A model generated the notes under the pieces. It saw nothing but the letters and a program-made list of their open reading frames with translations. It searched no databases and was not told where the DNA came from. From Ignatzschineria rhizosphaerae (GTDB taxonomy: Bacteria > Pseudomonadota > Gammaproteobacteria > Cardiobacteriales > Wohlfahrtiimonadaceae): a stretch of 64,000 nt of DNA. The stretch is taken from positions 2,802,010 through 2,866,009 of the forward strand of contig NZ_CP093379.1 in NCBI RefSeq assembly GCF_022655595.1, given 5' to 3'. The first letter of the stretch is position 1. Each line of letters starts with the position of its first letter. Positions 8,087-16,510 of this stretch are shown one piece after another. The translations under genes and the position numbers were made by a program.

Positions 8087-8423
8087 CTATCATTCCTTCA
8101 TCATCTTTCATGATGTAGCGGTTTCTGACTTTGAGGCGTACTTGCATAAAAGCATCATTTTCTTTGATGACTTCAACATCAAAATTCATACCTTTTTTAA
8201 GTTCATCCTCTGTTAAGCCACCATTGTTCTCTTCGTACCAAACACGAATCGCACCTAATACAGAAGGGTAGGGCTTGATCATGTTTGTTAGATTAATGAC
8301 AACTAATTCTTTGAGATAAAGAGAAAAATATTCCTGTTCAACGCTACCTTCATCTATCCAGATCTCGACAGATGCTGGGTCTTTTACATATTTCTCAACT
8401 AGCTTTTTAAGTCCATTAATCAT
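8067..8423 (-). CDS. Tail completion protein R (gpR-like)
   Basis: This 118-residue protein is assigned to the P2 gpR tail completion family from its position before S, its length, and the pattern MINGLKKLVEKYVKDPASVE followed by WYEENNGGLTEDELKKGM. It overlaps the upstream membrane protein gene in ATGA and the S gene by 20 bases. In P2, R and S together finish the tail so that it can join the head. The similarity is moderate. Confidence 0.8.
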   Translation of the reverse strand: MINGLKKLVEKYVKDPASVEIWIDEGSVEQEYFSLYLKELVVINLTNMIKPYPSVLGAIRVWYEENNGGLTEDELKKGMNFDVEVIKENDAFMQVRLKVRNRYIMKDDEGMIDAIHCP

Positions 8424-8737
8424 TTTGTACTCACTTTTTCATCAATGCGCTCAACCTTGATTTCTAAGCTATTCATGCGCCGTTCCAGTGCTTGCGTTGA
8501 TTGATCTGATCGCATCAAATGTCGATCCACGTTTTCAATCTTTACGAAAATTTCACGTTGTTGAATCACTGACTCATTGACTGCTGCCGTTAATGAGCCG
8601 ATTTGTCCTGATTGACTAGTAAGATGTGCCGAGCCGATCGTAACAAGAACCCCAATCACGAATGTTAAAATGCCAATTACCACTTTTAGCATTCGTTTAT
8701 CAATTACTGCGTTTGTTGTTTGTGCTACTTGTGTCAT
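8420..8737 (-). CDS. Phage membrane protein with one TM segment and coiled coil (lysis cassette)
   Basis: I do not recognise a named family for this 105-residue protein. One transmembrane segment lies at about residues 18 to 38 (VVIGILTFVIGVLVTIGSAH). A long amphipathic, coiled-coil-like tail with heptad-spaced hydrophobics (ERRMNSLEIKVERIDEKV) follows. It sits between the outer spanin and gpR in the lysis region, overlapping both. A holin, antiholin or membrane-anchored accessory role is possible; nothing in the sequence decides between these. Confidence 0.7.
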   Translation of the reverse strand: MTQVAQTTNAVIDKRMLKVVIGILTFVIGVLVTIGSAHLTSQSGQIGSLTAAVNESVIQQREIFVKIENVDRHLMRSDQSTQALERRMNSLEIKVERIDEKVSTK

Positions 8738-8921
8738 TGCATACTCTTTTATATAAATCGTTATAGTTTTCTTCCTGCAGTTTCGTTTCTTCAGTATCCT
8801 TTTCAGATACGTAATGGATATCGAAAAGCAGGCATAGATCAGGGTTTGTCTCGTAGATAACCTTTGTCGTGCAAGCGCTCATCAGTATCGCGAGGGTCAC
8901 GCTTATTGCGATTTTCCACAT
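8700..8921 (-). CDS. Rz1-like outer-membrane spanin lipoprotein
   Basis: This 73-residue protein has a signal peptide and lipobox (LMSAC, Cys at residue 17), then a short periplasmic domain. It starts inside the Rz-like gene (8839-9096) in another frame, the nested arrangement typical of Rz/Rz1. It would be anchored in the outer membrane and fuse it with the inner membrane at lysis, together with Rz. It is less proline-rich than lambda Rz1. The assignment rests on lipobox plus nested position. Confidence 0.75.
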   Translation of the reverse strand: MWKIAISVTLAILMSACTTKVIYETNPDLCLLFDIHYVSEKDTEETKLQEENYNDLYKRVCNDTSSTNNKRSN

Positions 8922-9096
8922 CTTTTTTCACCTCAATTGCTTTTAGTGTTTCCTTAGCTGCACTGTTTTGCATTTTGCTTGCTTCCAGCTCTTTTTCGAC
9001 AGATTCACGTTTGGATTGCTCTCGTTGCAAAAGAAGATAGAAGACGAATGACAGGGCACTTAAAACAAAACCTAGAAGCTGCTTAATATTCTTCAC
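8839..9096 (-). CDS. Rz-like inner-membrane spanin
   Basis: This 85-residue protein has an N-terminal membrane anchor (LLGFVLSALSFVFYLLLQ) and a charged helical region (REQSKRESVEKELEASKMQ), then a short basic end. This is the architecture of an inner spanin. The Rz1-like lipoprotein gene begins within it in another frame. The start is GTG at 9096, overlapping the end of the holin candidate by 14 bases; no strong Shine-Dalgarno is visible, so translational coupling is likely. Confidence 0.75.
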   Translation of the reverse strand: MKNIKQLLGFVLSALSFVFYLLLQREQSKRESVEKELEASKMQNSAAKETLKAIEVKKDVENRNKRDPRDTDERLHDKGYLRDKP

Positions 9097-9442
9097 GGGG
9101 TTTACTCATATTGGTGGGTTTATTGGGATATGAATCATGGACATGCTTACGAATCTCTTCTTTTTGTTGATCCGTAATATTGCCTTCTAACCTAAAGGTT
9201 TGAGGGTTTGATCTTTCAACCTTCAATCTGCCTAATTCGTTCAATCCCTTACTAGGTAATTGCCCCAATGTAGCTAAAAGGAATGTTCCAAAGAGCCATT
9301 CAATGCCAGGATGTCCTTTGATTGCTAAGATAATGAGAACGATAGCCCCGATAATCGCACCAAAAAAGGCCAGAGTTTTATTGCTATCAATGCGCTCATT
9401 ACTATTCTTTAAGCACTCCAATACATTTACTTTCATGAACAA
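9083..9442 (-). CDS. Putative phage holin or lysis-associated membrane protein
   Basis: This 119-residue protein has two hydrophobic segments (FFGAIIGAIVLIILAI at about 28-43 and WLFGTFLLATLG at about 49-60) separated by a short turn, then a hydrophilic C-terminal half. Two close membrane helices next to endolysin and spanins suit a class II holin, but the family is not certain. The start could be the ATG at 9442 or the ATG two codons later at 9436. It overlaps the lipoprotein gene by 10 bases and the inner spanin by 14. Confidence 0.65.
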   Translation of the reverse strand: MFMKVNVLECLKNSNERIDSNKTLAFFGAIIGAIVLIILAIKGHPGIEWLFGTFLLATLGQLPSKGLNELGRLKVERSNPQTFRLEGNITDQQKEEIRKHVHDSYPNKPTNMSKPREEY

Positions 9443-9663
9443 ACTCCTTGAAAATAAGTGTTTTCACGAAGCTTTTTAAGTCGCTCATCATTGCTGTCAC
9501 TCGGTAAGATCTCTTTCATCTCGTAGCTTTCGCAATAGCCTGATTCTGCTTTTTCGCCGTAATTGATATCTGGACGAGGATTGCTACAAGCTGAGACGAC
9601 GATCGCAACGGTTGCCAATGCGAATGTCATTAAAATGGCTCTAAAGTAATCTTTCATATTCAT
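9433..9663 (-). CDS. Small phage lipoprotein in lysis cassette
   Basis: This 76-residue protein has a hydrophobic signal (ILMTFALATVAIVVSAC) ending in the lipobox VSAC at about residues 23-26, so it is predicted to be lipid-anchored after cleavage. The mature part is about 50 residues with three more cysteines (YCESYEMKE and FQGVCS). I do not recognise the family. It overlaps the endolysin gene by 23 bases. It may be a second outer-spanin-like or superinfection-related lipoprotein; both are guesses. Confidence 0.65.
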   Translation of the reverse strand: MNMKDYFRAILMTFALATVAIVVSACSNPRPDINYGEKAESGYCESYEMKEILPSDSNDERLKKLRENTYFQGVCS

Positions 9664-10192
9664 TGATACGCTCCTTCCAGTTGATACGGCGACTTGCTAA
9701 TAAGCGATTGCGCCACCCTTGGATATACTTGTATTGAGTTTTAGGGGAGATAATGACGTAAAAATCTAATGTTCTGTAACAGAGCGCTTCAATGAGTAAT
9801 GCTTCAGAAGCGTTTGAGATCGCATTTAACGTATTAGCACCAATCACCCCATCATCTGTTACACCAACCGCACGTTGTAGAATTAGCGTTGTTTGCTTAT
9901 GGCCAGAATGAATTGAGAGCAGATAGATATTAAAAGCAGCATCATTCATGATGTTTGAAGCAAGTGAATCATTCCAAAACGCCTTGCGGTAAATCTCTTT
10001 CGCCTCAGCTTTGGTAAGATCGATCATTCTTCCTTTATAGCCATGAGCTTCTGCTAAGCGTTTGGCAATGCCGTAGTTTGTTTCGCCCCCTGGATCATCA
10101 GGGTCATTAACATGGCCGCCTTCAATACGAATAACTTCATCTGTGAAAGCTTGGAATCGTGCTTCCTGGTATTTATCCAAATTTAATCCCAT
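9641..10192 (-). CDS. Endolysin, glycoside hydrolase 108 family N-acetylmuramidase
   Basis: This 183-residue protein matches GH108 endolysins: FTDEVIRIEGGHVNDPDDPG carries the EGG motif with the catalytic Glu, then GGETNYGIAKR, and an AFWNDSLAS segment. The C-terminal half (LQRAVGVTDDGVIGANTLNA) is the peptidoglycan-binding part of the family. It cuts the glycan backbone at lysis. There is no signal peptide, so it would need a holin to reach the wall. It overlaps gpX by 10 bases and the lipoprotein by 23. Confidence 0.92.
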   Translation of the reverse strand: MGLNLDKYQEARFQAFTDEVIRIEGGHVNDPDDPGGETNYGIAKRLAEAHGYKGRMIDLTKAEAKEIYRKAFWNDSLASNIMNDAAFNIYLLSIHSGHKQTTLILQRAVGVTDDGVIGANTLNAISNASEALLIEALCYRTLDFYVIISPKTQYKYIQGWRNRLLASRRINWKERINEYERLL

Positions 10193-10401
10193 AGCTGCTT
10201 TATCTCCTTTTTTTGTACTCTGTTATGAGGTACATAAATCTTAGTTCTCACTGGCAATGTTGTTGGCAGTGTTGCTAGATGCCGGTTTTTTTCATGCGTA
10301 AGTACTGCTTCTAATAACGCTGTGCTAATCTCATTGCGATATAAGCATCCATCAAGTGTTTCAAAGCCATTTGCTTCAATAGTGCGATTAACAATTGTCA
10401 T
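10183..10401 (-). CDS. Tail protein X (gpX-like)
   Basis: This 72-residue protein belongs to the P2 gpX family, a LysM-like small tail protein essential for tail assembly. Visible pattern: ETLDGCLYRNE near the start and HLATLPTTLPVRTKIYVP, with the hydrophobic spacing typical of gpX. It sits between head completion L and the lysis genes, as in P2. Its start overlaps the L stop by one base. Confidence 0.88.
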   Translation of the reverse strand: MTIVNRTIEANGFETLDGCLYRNEISTALLEAVLTHEKNRHLATLPTTLPVRTKIYVPHNRVQKKEIKQLWD

Positions 10402-10862
10402 TACACTAACGCCACAAGAGAGGCTGACTGGCCTAAGAATCTGCGGATTGCCATGTTGTAATTGGCATTTAGTGTGAGCGTTGAATCATTAGTTGCTGCT
10501 TTAACGTCTTGCCCTGGCTTTCTTGCAAGATCAACATCAATGTACTCTTCGTTAATCTTCTGCTTTGCAAGTGAATAGACCGCTTCTTTAAATAGTCTGA
10601 CTTGACGTGAACGCTCACGTTCACTCGGTAACTCTTCGAGTTTTGCAATACCTTCACGCTCTTTGGCTTCTGCATATTCATCTAAAGCATCAGTAACCGT
10701 GATGTACGCTATTTCTAAAGCTTTTAAGCTTTGCTCATCCGTAATTGCTGAGTAAAGGCGATAATCTTTGTGTAATTCAGCAACAGTAATAGACGGCCAG
10801 AAGCTGATGTAATTCACTTCTCCAACTTTTTTACTCTCTGTTATTGCTGTTAAACCACTCAT
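10401..10862 (-). CDS. Head completion protein L (gpL-like)
   Basis: This 153-residue protein is the P2 L family head completion/stabilisation protein that seals filled heads. It has FWPSITVAELHKDYRL in the N-terminal third and RQVRLFKEAVYSLAKQKINE in the middle, both typical. The C-terminus RRFLGQSASLVALV also matches. A gap of 108 bases separates it from M. In that gap GGGGG and CCCCC tracts (about 10889 and 10944) could pair over a long loop; no strong Shine-Dalgarno precedes the ATG. Confidence 0.9.
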   Translation of the reverse strand: MSGLTAITESKKVGEVNYISFWPSITVAELHKDYRLYSAITDEQSLKALEIAYITVTDALDEYAEAKEREGIAKLEELPSERERSRQVRLFKEAVYSLAKQKINEEYIDVDLARKPGQDVKAATNDSTLTLNANYNMAIRRFLGQSASLVALV

Positions 10863-10970
10863 ATCTCACTCACTTATAAAATTAGGTAAGGGGGTAGATG
10901 CGTATCTAAAGTGTATGAACCATCAACGCTTTATCACGCAAGCCCCCTTGGAGGCGCGGTGCCATAAAAA

Positions 10971-11660
10971 TTATTTAGGTACTTTTTCAGAATCATTTAA
11001 TTGCTTGTTAACACGCTCTAAGTCATTCTTAGCACCAACCTTTTGATCAAGTTCGAGCGCTTTTTCGTAGTATTCCTTCGCTCGCTGGAAGCTTGCCTTT
11101 GACTTCAGTGCTTCTACTTTTTTACCTAGTTCTCTTAAGAACTTTGCATAAGACTGATCATTCGGTTGTTGTTCTGGCGCTTCAATGCTTGCAATGATTT
11201 GGTAAATCTCTTCAGCTTGGGTTGCTGTAATTGCTTTAAATTGGTCATTACCATCATGTGCTGTCATTGTTTTTGCTGAATCAGTGATAAATGTCTGAAC
11301 CGACACCTTAAATCCTTCAGGCATTGGAATATCAAACTTCACCATGTATCTTGCAATCTGTATAAACTCATCAATGAGCATTGCATCAGCAGACCAGACG
11401 AGCATCATGCGAGTGATGGGATCATTAACTGCAACATCTTGAGCAACAATCCCTGAAACATAATGCATGTATTTTGGTACTTTATATTTCTTCGCAAAGT
11501 GTCTGTGTTGCATTGATTCCATGCTTTTCATTTCTAGAATGTCACCACGGAGATTCCCTTCAAGTTCTGCGAGAATCGGATTTGTGCTCTGCGTTTCAGC
11601 TACTGCAGCACTGGTTTGTGCTGCAATCGCTTCTCGCATTTTTTTAATGCGATGGGGCAT
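10971..11660 (-). CDS. Terminase small subunit / endonuclease M (gpM-like)
   Basis: This 229-residue protein is the small terminase subunit of the P2 family, which recognises and nicks cos with the large subunit P. Conserved pieces are AHDGNDQFKAITATQAEEIY and the central VWSADAMLIDEFIQIARYMV. The C-terminal lysine-rich part with RAKEYYEKALELDQ resembles a TPR-like helix pair. It overlaps the capsid gene stop by one base. Confidence 0.9.
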   Translation of the reverse strand: MPHRIKKMREAIAAQTSAAVAETQSTNPILAELEGNLRGDILEMKSMESMQHRHFAKKYKVPKYMHYVSGIVAQDVAVNDPITRMMLVWSADAMLIDEFIQIARYMVKFDIPMPEGFKVSVQTFITDSAKTMTAHDGNDQFKAITATQAEEIYQIIASIEAPEQQPNDQSYAKFLRELGKKVEALKSKASFQRAKEYYEKALELDQKVGAKNDLERVNKQLNDSEKVPK

Positions 11661-12701
11661 TATTCACCTCCGTTTGCTTCATCCAAAGGAACCGCAACAG
11701 TGACGTTTTCAGCGATAATGATTTGCTCATAATCACCGATGGCGTATGTTTCAAGCGCTTGGTTGAAAAGTTCTAACTGTGAGCGAGCGCTATTTACGTT
11801 TGGGTGAATATTAGTACTGCCTTTTTTTGTTAAGTGATGCAAGTTTGCGAGGTTTGTGACAATCACTGTTTTTTCAGGGAAGTAATCAGGGGTTAAGACT
11901 TCATCTCCATTGGATAGATAAGTTGCTGCTAAGCCTACTTTTTTTCCTGCTGTTTCACTGACATCAGCTGTTTCAGCTAAGCCCATGCTTCTCGCATCAA
12001 CTAAATCACTAGAAGCCAAAACAACGAGATCTTTACGTTTATACATCGGGATTTGAGCTTTAAGACCAATGACTAATGCATCAAGGTTTGCGTAGTCACC
12101 GCTTTTTCCGATCGTAATTGCATCTTTCAATACATTCGTAGGTTTATTTGTACGTACATGCTGAAGCCAGCCGATAGCTACATCCTCACCTAGAGGATTC
12201 TTTGTTGGATCAGTCTCATCAGCGGCTTTAATACCATGCCAACCGATCATGACGATATCGTTCATTTTTGACGTGCGTCGGCGCTCATTGATACGATCTA
12301 AAAATTTATTGCGATCTGTAGTAGACCAACGATTGAGATCGCTGAATTTAATATGCGTATCGTGATCGATCACGACACATTCATATTTCACCCCTTTGAC
12401 TGTGCCCATTTCTTTTGTTTTTCGATCATTTTTAGTTGTATCAGTACGACCTGAAACAATACCGCCAGCTTCATAATTGAGGTCATTCACGATCATTTCA
12501 TCACAAGTTGACATTGTGATACGCTTAAGAAACGGAGATGCATCTTGTAATCCGGTAATCCAGCGATGTTCAACGCTTGGAATAACTGAAAAGGCATTTC
12601 CTTCAGCAACAAACTCAAAAGAGACATTGTTATGCTCTGCTTGACTCTTAAAGAATGCTGAGATGCCAGATTCGGCGGTTGAATTTAATAAAAACTCTCA
12701 T
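11660..12701 (-). pseudogene. Major capsid protein N (gpN-like), frame broken near the start
   Basis: P2 gpN homologue with the family blocks GWHGIKAADETDPTKNPLG, VAIGWLQHVR, IGKSGDYANLDALVIGL and FPEKTVIVTNLANL. The longest intact frame begins only at 12514, about 60 residues too late. The missing N-terminus is present in the sequence (STAESGISAFFKSQ and SVIPSVEHRWITGLQDA) but in a different frame from the ATG at 12701-12699, which has AGGAG upstream. Removing one base from the run of five at 12690-12694 restores one frame of about 346 residues, close to P2 N (357). No in-frame start exists before 12514, so a full capsid protein is not predicted unless this is a sequence error. Confidence 0.85.
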
Positions 12702-12712
12702 GTGTTGTGCTC

Positions 12713-13529
12713 CTAATATTCTGTTTTGCCGAAGCCGTCACTGTTAGGATTCTCTAACTGCACGACAGGGGTAAATGTTTGGGTTTTTGCCGGCTCTTTT
12801 GAGAGCTTTTCCTTGAGTGTGTTGAACTCAGTGCGAAGTTCTTCAAATGCTGTTTGCTGAGTTTTAAACTTAGAATTTAAAGATTCTTCTCGCTCATCAA
12901 ATACTTTTGCAATCTCTGAAAATGCTCCTTCGAGATCCTCTTGATTGAAAGTTTCGGATGCCTTCTCTTTAAAGAGATCCGCCACAAATCTTTTAATAGA
13001 GAATTTTTTCTCTTCTGTGGTTTCTTCATCTTCACTAAATGAGAAATCAGCTTCGTGTGGATCGGTTTTAATGTTTCAACACGAATAGGGCAGAAAATTG
13101 TAGAACGTCAGTTCCTAAGCTTGCAGGATTATCAGTACAAGCAAGACCTACAAGGTAGGCTTTTCCTTTGCCAGCAAAATTTCGATTCATTTCAATTGAT
13201 GAGTAGATTTTTTGCCCTTTCTTATTGATAGCTACTAAATCCTGAGAAACACCAAGTTGGACATATAAAGCTTGGCGTTTTTCTCCGAAAAGAGTAATTT
13301 CTTCGGATTTAACACTAAAGACATCACCATACATTTTAAATTCTGAATCAATATACCAACCGCGAATATGATCTAAGTTGATGCGTGCGCCATATACTTC
13401 AGGGTCATATGTTTCTGCCATTTCAATGATTTCTTGTGCTGTGATGACTCTTCCATCAACAGTTTCACCTGACACGGCGACTCGAAACCATCCGGTTTTT
13501 TTAAGTCCATGTCGAATTGCTTCACTCAT
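12713..13529 (-). pseudogene. Capsid scaffolding protein / maturation protease O (gpO-like), frame broken
   Basis: The N-terminal half (13529 to 13068) carries the protease domain of P2 O: WFRVAVSGETVDGRVITAQE, YDPEVYGARINLDHIRGW with the catalytic His region, and IYSSIEMNRNF with the Ser region. The C-terminal scaffold half continues in another frame (DPHEADFSFSEDEETTEE, then the helical KTQQTAFEELRTEFNTLKEK) to TAG at 12713. One extra base between about 13065 and 13085 separates them; removing one A from the AAA just before the premature TAA gives a continuous 271-residue protein, close to P2 O (284). The start is ATG 13529, with GGAG 10 bases upstream, not GTG 13565. Confidence 0.85.
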
Positions 13530-13788
13530 GAGTTCTTTCTCCAAATAAATATTAATTTTGCGCACTAAGATCTGGTTGTTCGTTAAAGGACTTCATCATC
13601 GCTAAGACCACTTTTTTATGCGAGCTGTTACGCCTTACATTATTTGCTATGAAAATCTCTTGAATCTCTCATGGATAGCTTGATTTCAAAGAAAATTAGA
13701 CGAAATAATACAAGGGGCGATAACTCGCGCTATTTAATTAGAAGAACGACACTAAGAGCCTGATAAATAGCTGATTAACACAGGTGTC
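13530..13788. promoter_or_regulatory. Divergent promoter region between O and P
   Basis: About 260 bp separate the leftward capsid operon from the rightward terminase gene, so promoters for both must lie here. The stretch is AT-rich. I searched for the TGT-N12-ACA site used by the P2 late activator Ogr and found only a shorter TGT-N8-ACA at about 13627-13640, so late control may differ or have diverged. No ORF is visible here. Confidence 0.5.
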
Positions 13789-15501
13789 ATGGCTCAAATA
13801 ACTCTCCCCCCTTTAACTATTCCAGAAGAAGATCAGGCAAGGATTCTTTACTTTGCGGGCTGGACTTTAACCGATATTGCAACAAGGTTGGAAAGACCTG
13901 TGAGCACGGTTTCAGCGTGGAAAACTAATCGAAAATGGGATAGTGCAACGACATTTCAACGCTTACAAAATGGTGTTGAAACACGTTATTTGATGCTCAT
14001 TTATAAAGAGAATAAGAGCAATGCTGACTATAAAGAGTTAGATCAGCTTAAAAGGCATTTACAGGATCTCTTCTTTCCTAAAGATGAAGATGCCGGCGGT
14101 GGTAAGAAGAAAAAGAAAAGAACTGCTAAAAATATTTCGCCAGAAGAGTTTGCGGAAATTATTAATGAGGCTTGGGAAGGGGCAGGATTCAAGTATCAGA
14201 AAGATTTTTTAAAAGAATCTGCAAAGCACAAAATCTCAATGCTGTTGAAAGGCCGTCAAACAGGCCTTACTTGGTCATTGGCGATAGGGCGCTGTTTAGT
14301 ACGTGCAGTGAACTTAAAGCATGATCAGATTTATATCTCAGCGTCACAGAAGCAAGCTTTCCAAGCTCGTGATTATATTAAGCGATTCGTGAAAGAACAC
14401 ACTGGTATTGAATTATCGGGTGTTGAAGATATTGAATTGCCTAATGGTGCAAAGATTTATTTCTTAGCGACAAACTTTGCGACGGCACAGGGATATTCTG
14501 GGGATGTAACAGTTGATGAGTACGCATGGATGCTCAACTTTGATTTGCTCACTGAAGTAGTGAAAGCATGTGCAACGCTAAAGCAATACACCATTGTGAT
14601 GAGCTCCACACCAAGTATGGCATCGCATCCATCTCATAATGCCTGGAAAGGGATTACAGAAAGTAATAAAGCTGGTGTTAAATTTACGAAGAAACAGACA
14701 CAAAAAGGGATTCTCTGTGATGATCATACTTATCGTAAAACTATCACGGTTGAAGATGCCGTTGCCGGTGGTAATGAGCTTATTGATATTGATCAGCTTA
14801 AACAGTTATTCCCTGATAACTATCATTTCTTGTATATGGCTGAGTGGCTTAAAAAGAGTAATTCACTCTTTGATGCTGCAACAATCATGCGAAACATGGT
14901 GCCGGCATTTAGTGAGTGGTTCGATTATAACGAGCACTTAAAGAGGCCGTATGAAGATCGTCCTGTCATTCTTGGATATGATCCAGCACTTAAAAAAGAT
15001 GCGAGTGCCGTTGTGGTGATTGCGTTACCAACACCTGAATACCCATTCTATCGAGTACTCGAAAAGTACAATTTCTTTGGCAACAAATTTGAAGAGCAAG
15101 CAAAAGAGATAGAGAAGCTGACAGAGCGTTTTAATGTTGTACATATCGGTATCGATACAACTGCAATTGGTGCTGCAGTCTATCCATTAGTGAAAGCATT
15201 TTTCCATAACACGACAGGGAAGCAGGGAACATCTCAGCTTAAATATTTATTGGTAACTCAAATGCAAGGGCTATTTAGACAAAACAGAGTGAAATTCCCG
15301 ATTGATTGGACTGATCTTTTTGAGTGCTTTATGGCGATATCGCTCGCAACAACAAGAGCTGATTCAGTCGTTATTGAAACATCAAGGTCACAGGCAAATG
15401 CGCATGGCGACTATGGTTGGTCAACGATGTATGGAATTGGATTTTATGAAGATATTACAGGTGAAACTCACCAACAAGAAGGACGTGGAGGCGTTTTATA
15501 A
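13789..15501 (+). CDS. Terminase large subunit, ATPase/nuclease (gpP-like)
   Basis: This 570-residue motor protein packages DNA from cos. Residues 17-50 form a helix-turn-helix (FAGWTLTDIATRLERPVSTV) typical of P2 P. The ATPase has a deviant Walker A (LKGRQTGLTWSLA, no canonical lysine, as in P2 relatives) and Walker B (VTVDEYAWM). The nuclease domain starts at about residue 395 (ILGYDPALKKDASAVVVI) with the second acidic site at HIGIDTTAIGAAV. Length is close to P2 P (590). Its stop overlaps the portal start in TAATG, so the two are coupled. Confidence 0.95.
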   Translation: MAQITLPPLTIPEEDQARILYFAGWTLTDIATRLERPVSTVSAWKTNRKWDSATTFQRLQNGVETRYLMLIYKENKSNADYKELDQLKRHLQDLFFPKDEDAGGGKKKKKRTAKNISPEEFAEIINEAWEGAGFKYQKDFLKESAKHKISMLLKGRQTGLTWSLAIGRCLVRAVNLKHDQIYISASQKQAFQARDYIKRFVKEHTGIELSGVEDIELPNGAKIYFLATNFATAQGYSGDVTVDEYAWMLNFDLLTEVVKACATLKQYTIVMSSTPSMASHPSHNAWKGITESNKAGVKFTKKQTQKGILCDDHTYRKTITVEDAVAGGNELIDIDQLKQLFPDNYHFLYMAEWLKKSNSLFDAATIMRNMVPAFSEWFDYNEHLKRPYEDRPVILGYDPALKKDASAVVVIALPTPEYPFYRVLEKYNFFGNKFEEQAKEIEKLTERFNVVHIGIDTTAIGAAVYPLVKAFFHNTTGKQGTSQLKYLLVTQMQGLFRQNRVKFPIDWTDLFECFMAISLATTRADSVVIETSRSQANAHGDYGWSTMYGIGFYEDITGETHQQEGRGGVL

Positions 15502-16493
15502 TGACAAATAAACGTAAAGAAGATGAAGGCCAAATCATTACATTTGGTATTAATGAAGAAGTCACAGAGCAAAATATCTATGAGATGTTAGGTTTTCAAT
15601 GGGATGGTGGTCATGAGCTTTATTACAGACAACCATACAATTATTGGAAGCTTCATCTTGCAAGTATGGGTGCTGCGCTTCATGAAACGAGCTTAAACTT
15701 TAAGACTCGCTTTGCTACCTCTTATTTTGAATCTAATTCATATTTAAGAAAGTCTGAGTTTAAGAAGTTCTTCTATGATTATATGATCTTTGGCCATGCT
15801 TATTTAGCAATTAACAAAGCTCGATTAGGAAACGTCTTATCGCTTTCTCATCTACCTTCCTTTTATATGCGAGTAGGTAAGCAAGGTGGGGCATATTTGG
15901 TGAATCCTGCAGAGCTTAATGAACCGATGTATTTTCCTGATGTACTGATTCAAAAGAACTATGATCCATCGCAAACGATCTACGGTAAGCCTGATTACCT
16001 CTCAGCTTTGCCATCTGTAAGCTTGAATCAAAATGCAACGGCCTTTCGCATTCGCTATTATAAAAATGGCTCACATGCAGGGTTTATTTTGTCAGTTAAT
16101 GGCAAGATTAGTGATGATCTTTTTGATGATATTAAAACAACATTAAGCCAATCAAAAGGTGATGGAAACTTTAAAAATCTGCTGATTAATATGCCTGAAG
16201 GTAATAAAGAGAGTGTGCAGCTGATACCAATTGCAGATATTGGTGCAAAAGATGAATTTAATCTCATCAAAAGAGCGACAGATCGGGATATTAACGCAAT
16301 TCACCGTGTACCGCCTATATTCATGGGTATCGCACCAGAGAATGCTGGTGGGTTTGGGAAGCCAGAAGAGTATTTGGAGACGTTCTACAACAATGAAATG
16401 CTACCGATCTTTAGTGAATTAGAAGATTTGAACGATGATTTAGGCGTGAAAGCTTTCGTATTTAGAGAATATTCTAAAAAAGAAGATATATAG
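15501..16493 (+). CDS. Portal protein Q (gpQ-like)
   Basis: This 330-residue protein forms the dodecameric DNA entry vertex. Family motifs are seen throughout: HETSLNFKTRFATSYFESN, FKKFFYDYMIFGHAYLAINK, YGKPDYLSALPSVSLNQNAT, RIRYYKNGSHAGFIL and PPIFMGIAPENAGGFGKPEE. Length and order are as in P2 Q (344). It is translationally coupled to terminase P. It is the last gene before the gene-free region leading to the tRNA. Confidence 0.95.
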   Translation: MTNKRKEDEGQIITFGINEEVTEQNIYEMLGFQWDGGHELYYRQPYNYWKLHLASMGAALHETSLNFKTRFATSYFESNSYLRKSEFKKFFYDYMIFGHAYLAINKARLGNVLSLSHLPSFYMRVGKQGGAYLVNPAELNEPMYFPDVLIQKNYDPSQTIYGKPDYLSALPSVSLNQNATAFRIRYYKNGSHAGFILSVNGKISDDLFDDIKTTLSQSKGDGNFKNLLINMPEGNKESVQLIPIADIGAKDEFNLIKRATDRDINAIHRVPPIFMGIAPENAGGFGKPEEYLETFYNNEMLPIFSELEDLNDDLGVKAFVFREYSKKEDI

Positions 16494-16510
16494 GGTGGTC
16501 GTCGCAAGAG

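Noticed and set aside
12686-13090. Programmed frameshifting as the explanation for split N and O
   Set aside because: Both breaks need +1 shifts, no slippery or stimulatory signal is seen, and in P2-like phages these genes are read continuously. Mutation or sequencing error is simpler.
13566-13788. Ogr-type activator sites (TGT-N12-ACA) for late transcription
   Set aside because: Only a TGT-N8-ACA is present; spacing is wrong, so I do not call it.
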